A DNA stretch of 64,000 nucleotides from Myxococcaceae bacterium (GTDB lineage: Bacteria; Myxococcota; Myxococcia; Myxococcales; Myxococcaceae): positions 43,416 to 107,415 of the forward strand of contig JAIBBQ010000004.1 in assembly GCA_019694595.1 (NCBI GenBank), written 5' to 3'. How positions within the stretch are numbered: position 1 is the stretch's first letter; every line of letters begins with the position of its first letter. Shown here one piece after another: positions 35,645-42,982 of this stretch. The notes beneath the pieces are model-generated. The model made no database searches, was not told the DNA's origin, and saw only the letters and a list, made by a program, of their open reading frames with translations. The position numbers and the translations under genes were made by a program.

Positions 35645-37222
35645 ATGCTCCGGCTCCTGCTCGTTTCGACCTTGCTCGCGTCCTTCACCGGCTGCACCTG
35701 CCGTGGAAACGGCCTCAAACAAATCGAGCAGGACCCCGACGCCGGCTGCACGCCGACGACCGAGGTCTGCAACGGCAAGGACGACGACTGCGACGGCGTG
35801 GTCGACGACGTGGTCGGCGAGGCGCCCACCTGCGGCGTCGGCGAGTGCGCGCGCAAGGCCGTGCTCTGCGACCACGGCTTCCCCGGCACCTGCACTCCCG
35901 GCATGCCGACCGCCGAGGTCTGCAACGGCAAGGACGACGACTGCGACGGGCAGACCGACGAGGACCTGATGCCCGCGATGTGCGGCCAGGGCGAGTGCGC
36001 CAACGTCTCGAGCACCTGCGTCGCCGGCGTGCCGTCGGGCTGCATGCCGCTGCCGCCCAAGGCCGAGGTCTGCAACGGCAAGGACGACGACTGCAACGGC
36101 TCGGTCGACGAGGGCCTGGTCACCAACCTCACCCCCGACATCCGCGTCACCAACGACCCCGCCTCGAGCGACTTCGTCTACGCCGGCTGGAACGGGAAGA
36201 ACTTCGCGCTCGCCTGGAGCGACAAGCGCGACGGCGCGGCGCAGAAGGGGGAGATCTACGTCGCCACGCTCGATGCCTTCGGCGCGCGCGTGACCCCCGA
36301 CACCCGCATCACCACCACCACCGGCGCCAGCACCCACCCCGCGCTCGCCTGGGACGGCAACGGCTACGGCCTCGTCTACGCCGACGACACCCCCGGCAAC
36401 CCCGAGCTCTTCTTCCAGCACCTCGACGCCACCGGGAAGCCGCAGGGCGCCGCGGTGCGGCTCACCAACGCCACCGGCAACTCGCTCTGGCCCGACGTGG
36501 TGTGGACCGGCACCGAGTTCGCGGTGGCGTGGGAAGACTCGCGCGCCGGCGCGGCCAACACCGACATCTACTTCCTGCGGGTGGACGCCCAGGGCAAGAA
36601 GATCGGCACCGAGGTGAAGGTCACCACCGACGGCTCGAAGCAGAACAGCCCCATCCTCAAGTGGGACGGGCAGGGCTTCGGCCTCGCGTGGACCGACTCG
36701 CGCAACACCGACCGCCAGGTGTACTTCGCCAAGCTGTCCGCCACCGGGCAGCGCATGGGCTCGGAGGTCAACGTCAGCGCCACCACCTTCGACGCCGCCT
36801 GGCCCGACCTCGCGTACAGCGGCTCGGAGTGGGCGGTGGTGTGGCACGACGCGCGCTTCGGCAGCAGCAACACCGAGGTGTACCTGCAGCGGCTGTCGGG
36901 CTCGGGCGCCAAGCAGGGCGCCGCCACGCGGCTGTCCCAGGCCAACGGCTTCTCGGGCTACGCGAGCATCGACTGGAACGGCTACGAGTACGGCGTCAGC
37001 TGGCAGGACGACCGCGGCGGCTCGCCGACCATCTACTTCGCGCAGGTCTCCGCCCAGGGGCAGAAGAACGGCGCGGAGAAGAAGCTGTCCAACGGCACCG
37101 GCGCCGCGAGCTTCACCACCGCGCTGTGGAACGGGAAGACCTTCGGCTTCGCCTGGCGCGACGAGCGCGACGGCCCGAGCGGCAACAGCGAGATCTACTT
37201 CGCGCAGGTCGGCTGCCCGTAA
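35645..37222 (+). CDS. MopE-type metal-binding lipoprotein with propeller
   Basis: A 525-residue lipoprotein (signal MLRLLLVSTLLASFTGCTC). The N-terminal 165 residues hold three copies of the Asp-rich EVCNGKDDDCDG-x-x-DE motif of the MopE/putative metal-binding family; the Asp cluster likely binds calcium or copper. The C-terminal 370 residues consist of about seven repeats with the pattern W-G-x-G-F-G-L-A-W-x-D-x-R (for example NFALAWSDKRDGA and GFGLAWTDSRNTD), a probable beta-propeller. It is likely a secreted or surface protein. The substrate is unknown. The ATG at 35645 begins the signal peptide. Confidence 0.82.
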   Translation: MLRLLLVSTLLASFTGCTCRGNGLKQIEQDPDAGCTPTTEVCNGKDDDCDGVVDDVVGEAPTCGVGECARKAVLCDHGFPGTCTPGMPTAEVCNGKDDDCDGQTDEDLMPAMCGQGECANVSSTCVAGVPSGCMPLPPKAEVCNGKDDDCNGSVDEGLVTNLTPDIRVTNDPASSDFVYAGWNGKNFALAWSDKRDGAAQKGEIYVATLDAFGARVTPDTRITTTTGASTHPALAWDGNGYGLVYADDTPGNPELFFQHLDATGKPQGAAVRLTNATGNSLWPDVVWTGTEFAVAWEDSRAGAANTDIYFLRVDAQGKKIGTEVKVTTDGSKQNSPILKWDGQGFGLAWTDSRNTDRQVYFAKLSATGQRMGSEVNVSATTFDAAWPDLAYSGSEWAVVWHDARFGSSNTEVYLQRLSGSGAKQGAATRLSQANGFSGYASIDWNGYEYGVSWQDDRGGSPTIYFAQVSAQGQKNGAEKKLSNGTGAASFTTALWNGKTFGFAWRDERDGPSGNSEIYFAQVGCP

Positions 37223-37286
37223 GCGTCGGCGCGGCCGGGCCGTTTCGGCTCGTCAACGCTGCAGCTTCGTGGAATGCCCCGGCGCC

Positions 37287-39053
37287 ATGAGACTGCTCGC
37301 CGCGTGCTGTGTCGTCTCCCTGGGCTGCGCCACCACCACCGCGGAGGTGAAGCCCGCCCCCGCGCCGGTGACGCCCCCGCCGCCAGCCGCGCCTGCGCCG
37401 CCGCCGCCCACTCCCTCGCAGCGCTTCGCGGCCCTGGTCGACGACGTGCTCGCCGAGAAGGAGAGCTTCCAGCCCACCTTCGCGGTCGGCATGGGCCACC
37501 ACCAGCACGACGCGGAGCTCGAGGACCTGTCCCGCGCGCGCATCGAGAAGCACCTCGCCACCCAGAAGGCCCAGCTCGAGACCCTGCGCGCGCTCGACCG
37601 CGCCCAGCTCAGCTTCGACGAGCGCATCGACGCCGAGGCGCTCGACGCCACGCTCGAGGCCGAGGTGGTGGACCTGGGCACCATGCAGTCGTGGACCCAC
37701 AACCCCATGGACTACGCGGGGCTCCCCGGCGGGGCCATCGACGCGCTGATGAAGCGCAACTTCGCGCCGTCCACCGAGCGGCTGAAGCTGGTCGACGCGC
37801 TGCTCAAGCAGGTGCCCGCGGTCTACGCCGCGGCGAAGGCGAACCTCGTCAACCCGCCGAAGGAGTTCACCGACCTCGCCATTCGCATGGCGAAGGGCAG
37901 CGTCGGCTTCTTCCAGGAGTCGGTCACCGAGTGGGCCAAGGAGCCGCTCGCCAAGGACCCCGCGCAGCGCGCCGAGTTCGAGGCCGCCAACACCGCCGCC
38001 GCGGACGCCACCAAGGCCTTCGCCACCTGGCTGGAGCAGGACCTGAAGCCGCGCTCCAAGGGCGTCTACGCGCTGGGCGCCGAGGCCTTCCTGCGCAAGC
38101 TCAAGCTGGAAGAGATGATCGACCTGCCGCTGCCCGAGCTCCTCGCGCGCGGCGAGGCGCAGCTCGCCAAGGACGCCGCCGCCTTCGCCGCCACCGCCAA
38201 GAAGATCGACCCCAGGAAGACGCCGGCGCAGGTGATGAAGCTCATCTCCGCCGAGCACCCCACGGCAGACGACCTCATCCCGTCGGTGCGCCGCTCGGTG
38301 GACGCCGCGCGCCAGTACCTGGTGGACAAGGACCTCATCACCCTGCCGTCGGAAGTGAAGCCGCTCATCGAGGAGACGCCGGCCTACGCGCGCAGCGGCA
38401 CCTTCGCGTCGATGGACACCCCGGGCCCCGACGAGACCGTGGCCACCGAGGCCTTCTATTACGTGACGCCCGTCGAGAAGGACTGGGACCAGAAGCACAA
38501 GGACGAGCACCTGCGGCTCTACAACCCGTACGTGGTGGCGGCCATCAACGTGCACGAGGCCTACCCCGGCCACTACACCCAGTTCCTCTACGCGAAGTCG
38601 CTGCCCACCAAGGTGCGCCGCTTCATCTTCTCGGGTGCCAACGCCGAAGGCTGGGCGCACTACGCGGAGCAGATGATGGCCGACCAGGGCTTCCTCTCGC
38701 AGACGCCCAAGCACCAGCTCGCGCAGCTGCAGGAAGCGCTCCTGCGCGACTGCCGCTACGTGGTGGGCATCAAGCTGCACACCGCCGGGTGGACGGTGGA
38801 GCAGGGCGCCAAGTACTTCGTCGAGCACGGCTACCAGGAGCCCGCCAACGCCTACGAGGAGTCGCGGCGCGGCGCCTACAACCCGACGTACCTCTATTAC
38901 ACGGCGGGCAAGCTCGAGATTCAGCGGCTGCGCGACGACTACCTGGCGGCCAAGAAGGGCACCCTGAAGCAGTTCCACGACACCTTCGTGTCCAAGGGGG
39001 CGCTGCCCGTCGCCCTGGTGCGGCGGCTGGTGCTCGAGGCGCCCGCCCCGTAA
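37287..39053 (+). CDS. DUF885 zinc-protease-like lipoprotein
   Basis: A 588-residue lipoprotein (signal MRLLAACCVVSLGCATT) with a Pro/Ala linker after the Cys. The catalytic region has the DUF885 zinc motif NVHEAYPGHYTQF (the HExxxH form, with the His pair) and the downstream Glu in NAEGWAHYAEQMM. The rest is a helical bundle, as in M3/M32-like peptidases. A peptidase activity on exported substrates is expected but not proven for this family. It follows the MopE-type gene by 64 bases on the same strand. Confidence 0.85.
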   Translation: MRLLAACCVVSLGCATTTAEVKPAPAPVTPPPPAAPAPPPPTPSQRFAALVDDVLAEKESFQPTFAVGMGHHQHDAELEDLSRARIEKHLATQKAQLETLRALDRAQLSFDERIDAEALDATLEAEVVDLGTMQSWTHNPMDYAGLPGGAIDALMKRNFAPSTERLKLVDALLKQVPAVYAAAKANLVNPPKEFTDLAIRMAKGSVGFFQESVTEWAKEPLAKDPAQRAEFEAANTAAADATKAFATWLEQDLKPRSKGVYALGAEAFLRKLKLEEMIDLPLPELLARGEAQLAKDAAAFAATAKKIDPRKTPAQVMKLISAEHPTADDLIPSVRRSVDAARQYLVDKDLITLPSEVKPLIEETPAYARSGTFASMDTPGPDETVATEAFYYVTPVEKDWDQKHKDEHLRLYNPYVVAAINVHEAYPGHYTQFLYAKSLPTKVRRFIFSGANAEGWAHYAEQMMADQGFLSQTPKHQLAQLQEALLRDCRYVVGIKLHTAGWTVEQGAKYFVEHGYQEPANAYEESRRGAYNPTYLYYTAGKLEIQRLRDDYLAAKKGTLKQFHDTFVSKGALPVALVRRLVLEAPAP

Positions 39054-39066
39054 CCTCTCCGGCTCG

Positions 39067-40968
39067 ATGCGGCGTTCTGCGTTCACCGTGGTGCTCGCGG
39101 GCCTCCTGGCCCTGCCGGCGTGCCGGTGCGTGGATCCGACCGAGCTGACGTTCTCCAAGTGCGAGCAGGACTTCGACTGCCCTGACGGCAGCCACTGCTG
39201 CGGCGACAAGGTCTGCCGGCCCTCGTGCACCGCGAGCGGCGGCGGAAGCGGCTCGGGCGGCGGCACCGCGTCCGGCGGTGGCTCGGAGTCGGGGGGCGGC
39301 ACGGCCTCCGGTGGTGGTGGCGGCTCCTGCGGGGGCCAGGTCTGCCAGGCCAACCAGGCCTGCGTGGGGAACGCCTGCGTGGTGCGCGACTGCGCGCAGG
39401 TGACGTGCGGCGCGGGTCAGGTGTGCGCCAACGGCGGCTGCCTTCCTTCCTCCTGTACCGGGCAGGTGTGCGCCGGCGGCGCGGTGTGCTTCTCGGGGCG
39501 CTGCGTGCCCAAGGCCTGCGCCTTCGTGAACTGCCCGCAGGGCTTCGCGTGCTCCCAGGGCGGCGCCTGCGTGCCCACGAGCTGCGGAGGCACGGCGTGC
39601 GACGGCGGCGAGGTGTGCTCCGGCAGCCAGTGCGCCGATCTGCGCTGCTCGGGCCTCACCTGCGACGCCGGCACCCGCTGCCTCGACTCGGCGTGCACCT
39701 CGTGCACCGCCACCGAGACCAACTGCCGCAACGGCGTGGACGACGACTGCGACGGCAAGCCCGACTGCGCCGACAGCGACTGCAACGCCCAGGCGTGCGA
39801 CGACCAGAGCCAGTGCACCGCAGGAGAGACGTGCAGCGCGGGCACCTGCGGCGGCGGCAGCATGGTGACCTGCAGCTCCCCGCCGCCGTGCAAGACGGCC
39901 ACCGGGGCCACCTGCAACCCGGTGACGGGCACCTGCAACTACCCCAACGCCACCGACGGCTCCGGCTGCAACGACGGCAACGCCTGCACGGTGACCGACA
40001 CCTGCCAGGGGGGCACGTGCACGCCGGGCGCCGCCAAGACGTGCACCACGCCGCCGGCCTGCTTCGTGGCCGCGGGCGCGGCCTGCCGCACCTCCGACGG
40101 CGTGTGCGTGTACCCGCCGGCGGCGAACACCGTGGCCTGCGACGACGGCAACGCGTGCACCACGGGGGACAAGTGCAACGGCGCGGGTGCCTGCACGCCG
40201 GGGACGCCGAAGAGCTGCGCGGCGCCTGGCGCCTGCGAGAAGGCGGGCGTGTGTCAGCCGGCGAGCGGGACCTGCACCTACGCGGCGGACGTCGGTGCGC
40301 CGTGCAACGACGGCGACGCCTGTACCCAGACCGACACCTGCAACGGGTCCAAGCAGTGCGTGGGCGGAAACCCGAAGAGCTGTCCGGGCCCGGGCTTCTG
40401 CGAGCAGGCGGGGGTGTGCCAGCCCGCGAGCGGCACGTGCTCCTACGCGGCGGCGGTGGGCGCCCCCTGCGAGGACGGCAACCTCTGCACGGTGAACGAC
40501 ACCTGCACCGCGGCGAAGACCTGCGGCTCGGGCAGCGTGGCGGGCGACGGTTTCTCGGGCGACGGCAACCCGGCGCACCGGTGCTGCGGCGGCGTGCTGC
40601 GCGACATCTCCACCGACCCCGGCAACTGCGGCGGCTGCGGCACGGCGTGCGTGCCCGGGGGCGGCGGCACCTTCGGGCAGGAGTGCATTCCCAACACCAT
40701 CGGCAAGTCGGGCGGGAGCATCCCCTGCTCTCCGTCGCCGCTGCAGAGTGGCCGCTGCTACTGCATCGGCGGGGCGAACTGCGGGCGCGGCCAGCACTGC
40801 TACTCGGTGCCCGGCCGGGTGGAGAACGCACTCTGCGAGCCGCTGGCGGTGAGTGAATGTGCGCCTGGCCAGAGCCTGGTGACCATCAACGACCCGGCGA
40901 CCTGCCCCAACCCCTCGTCGGTGGGCGGGACCGGGTCGGCCGGCGGGCCGAATTACTGCGCGTATTGA
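39067..40968 (+). CDS. Cys-rich lipoprotein with Gly-Ser linker
   Basis: A 633-residue lipoprotein (signal MRRSAFTVVLAGLLALPACRC). Residues 58-87 are a Gly/Ser linker. About 60 Cys follow in short repeats (CNDGNACTVTDTCQGGTC-like units, several of them tandem) resembling EGF/TIL-like knots. There is also one Asp-rich stretch, GVDDDCDGKPDCADSDC, of MopE type. It is probably disulphide-stabilised on the cell surface. It follows the DUF885 gene after 13 bases and might be a partner or substrate. No enzyme motif is seen. Confidence 0.72.
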   Translation: MRRSAFTVVLAGLLALPACRCVDPTELTFSKCEQDFDCPDGSHCCGDKVCRPSCTASGGGSGSGGGTASGGGSESGGGTASGGGGGSCGGQVCQANQACVGNACVVRDCAQVTCGAGQVCANGGCLPSSCTGQVCAGGAVCFSGRCVPKACAFVNCPQGFACSQGGACVPTSCGGTACDGGEVCSGSQCADLRCSGLTCDAGTRCLDSACTSCTATETNCRNGVDDDCDGKPDCADSDCNAQACDDQSQCTAGETCSAGTCGGGSMVTCSSPPPCKTATGATCNPVTGTCNYPNATDGSGCNDGNACTVTDTCQGGTCTPGAAKTCTTPPACFVAAGAACRTSDGVCVYPPAANTVACDDGNACTTGDKCNGAGACTPGTPKSCAAPGACEKAGVCQPASGTCTYAADVGAPCNDGDACTQTDTCNGSKQCVGGNPKSCPGPGFCEQAGVCQPASGTCSYAAAVGAPCEDGNLCTVNDTCTAAKTCGSGSVAGDGFSGDGNPAHRCCGGVLRDISTDPGNCGGCGTACVPGGGGTFGQECIPNTIGKSGGSIPCSPSPLQSGRCYCIGGANCGRGQHCYSVPGRVENALCEPLAVSECAPGQSLVTINDPATCPNPSSVGGTGSAGGPNYCAY

Positions 40969-40999
40969 GGCGGTTCGTCAGGGCCCCATCGCGGCGCGC

Positions 41000-42982
41000 G
41001 TGCTAGGAATCGGCTCCAGCGTGCCTCTCGCGGATCAGGTCCTCATCGTCGACGACGACCCCGGGTTTCACCGGCTGGTCGAGAGTGTGCTGGTCCCCAC
41101 CGGAGTGCCCTGCCAGGCGGTGCGCACCGGCGAGGAGGCGCTCAAGCTGCTGGAGAAGGACGGGCCGCCCAAGGCGGTCATCATCGACGGCCTGCTCCCC
41201 GGCATGCGCGGCGACGACGTGGCGGCGAAGATCCGCGAGCGCTGGAAGATGGGCGAGCTGCCGGTGGTCTTCGTGTCCGCCTTCTTCCGCGACCTGCGCA
41301 GCCGGCAGCGCCTGCTCAACACCATCAAGGTCGACGCGGTGCTCCACAAGCCGGTGAGCGTGGAGGACCTCAAGCGCACGCTGGCGCGCTTCCCCGCGCT
41401 GTCGCCGCAGGCCAACCGGCCCATCAACCCGGAAGAAGAGCTCGAGCTCGACATCACCACCGCGGTCGAGCTGCTCACCGACTACCTGGTGCTCGCCGAG
41501 GAACGCATCATCTCCATGCGCCAGGCGATGGCCGACCTGGGCGGCGAGGACCCCAAGGTCCCGCTCAAGCAGCTGCGCACCGAGGCCCACCGCTTCCGCG
41601 GCACCGGCACGTCCTTCGGGCTGCCCGAGGTGACGCGCCTGGGCGCGCAGATGGAAGACCTCATCGAGCGCTACAAGGACAAGCTGCCGCCGCCGGGCGC
41701 CATCGCCTCGCTGGCCGGCATGCTGGAGGCGCTCGAGGTGAAGCTCGCGCGCGCCGGGGCCTCGGTCCCCGCGCCGGGCACCGGCAACGCCGCGCGCCCG
41801 CTGCGCGTGCTGGTGGTGGACGGGGCGGGCGAGCTCGCGACCTCCATCAGCGAGGCGACCGGCAAGGGACTGCCGCTGCGGCTGTTCCACGACCTCGAGG
41901 AGGCGGTCACCTCGGCGCTGGAAGAAGCAGCCGACGTCGTGTTCGTGGCGGGCGACCGCCCGGGCATCGACGGGCTCAAGGCGGCGGCGCGCTTCCAGGC
42001 CGAAGGCATCGGGCCGGTGGTGCTGATGGCGGCCGACGGCTCGCTCGCCGAGCGGCTCAAGGCGCTGAGCAAGGGCGTGCGGGGCTACGTGCACCGGCTC
42101 CCCGACGCCGAGGCGCTGCTCAAGCTGGCCCCGGACTTCGCCGCGCCGCCCAAGGGCCTGAGCGCGCTGGCGGTGGGCAGCGACGCGGCGCAGCTGGGCA
42201 CGGTGGCGGAGACGCTCTCGGCGGAAGGCGTGTCGGTGACGCCGTGCCTCGAGCCGAAGGAGCTGTTCGAGCAGCTCGACCAGCTCGAGCCGGCGCTGCT
42301 CATCGTCTCCGCGGAGACCAAGGGCTTCAACGGGCTGCAGCTGGTGCGGGCGGTGCGCGGCGACGCGCGGCACGGGCAGCTCCCCATCGTGGTGCTGGCC
42401 AAGGGCGACGGGCGCAAGGAGCGCATCGAGGCCTTCGACGCCGGCGCCGACGACGTGCTGTCGACGCCGGTGAACTCCGACGAGCTCATCGCCCGCATTC
42501 ACGTGCAGGTGCGGCGGCGTGGCCGCGAGCTGCGCACGGTGTCGCAGAGCCTCCCGGGGTTCCTCGGGCTGGCGGGCCTCAAGGTCGAGGTGGCGCGCGC
42601 GCTGTCGCTCGCCCGGCGCGGGCGCACCCTGGCGGTGCTGGCGTTCGAAGGGCAGCTCGAGGCGCTGCACCAGGCGCGCGGCCGGCTCGAGGCCGACGCG
42701 GCGGTGGCGGCGCTCGGCGCGCGGCTGCGCTCGGGCTTCCGCACCAGTGACGTGGTGGCGCACCTGGGCGGCGCGCGGTTCGGCGTGCTCCTCCACGACG
42801 CCGCCAAGGCCGATGCGCAGCGCCTGCTCGCGCAACACCTGGGCCGCTTCAACGAAGGTGGGCCGTTCGACTCCGGGCTGCCGATGATGGTGAAGGGCGC
42901 GATGGCCTCGTTCCCCGAGGTGCGTTCGGGAGCCGATGCGCTCATCGCCGCCGCCCTCGAGGGGCTGACGGCGAAGAAGTAG
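41000..42982 (+). CDS. multi-domain response regulator (REC-Hpt-pseudoREC-GGDEF-like)
   Basis: A 660-residue cytosolic protein. Residues 13-125 form a complete receiver (VLIVDDDPGF, VIIDGLLPGMRG with the phospho-Asp, HKPV). A helical Hpt-like domain follows with the phospho-His context EAHRFRGTGTSFGL near 200. Two receiver-like domains (about 268-370 and 385-510) lack the phospho-Asp. The C-terminal 140 residues look like a GGDEF fold, but the signature is GGARF, so diguanylate cyclase activity is unlikely. The start could instead be the GTG seven codons later. It converges on the kinase gene and overlaps it by 41 bases. Confidence 0.8.
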   Translation: MLGIGSSVPLADQVLIVDDDPGFHRLVESVLVPTGVPCQAVRTGEEALKLLEKDGPPKAVIIDGLLPGMRGDDVAAKIRERWKMGELPVVFVSAFFRDLRSRQRLLNTIKVDAVLHKPVSVEDLKRTLARFPALSPQANRPINPEEELELDITTAVELLTDYLVLAEERIISMRQAMADLGGEDPKVPLKQLRTEAHRFRGTGTSFGLPEVTRLGAQMEDLIERYKDKLPPPGAIASLAGMLEALEVKLARAGASVPAPGTGNAARPLRVLVVDGAGELATSISEATGKGLPLRLFHDLEEAVTSALEEAADVVFVAGDRPGIDGLKAAARFQAEGIGPVVLMAADGSLAERLKALSKGVRGYVHRLPDAEALLKLAPDFAAPPKGLSALAVGSDAAQLGTVAETLSAEGVSVTPCLEPKELFEQLDQLEPALLIVSAETKGFNGLQLVRAVRGDARHGQLPIVVLAKGDGRKERIEAFDAGADDVLSTPVNSDELIARIHVQVRRRGRELRTVSQSLPGFLGLAGLKVEVARALSLARRGRTLAVLAFEGQLEALHQARGRLEADAAVAALGARLRSGFRTSDVVAHLGGARFGVLLHDAAKADAQRLLAQHLGRFNEGGPFDSGLPMMVKGAMASFPEVRSGADALIAAALEGLTAKK

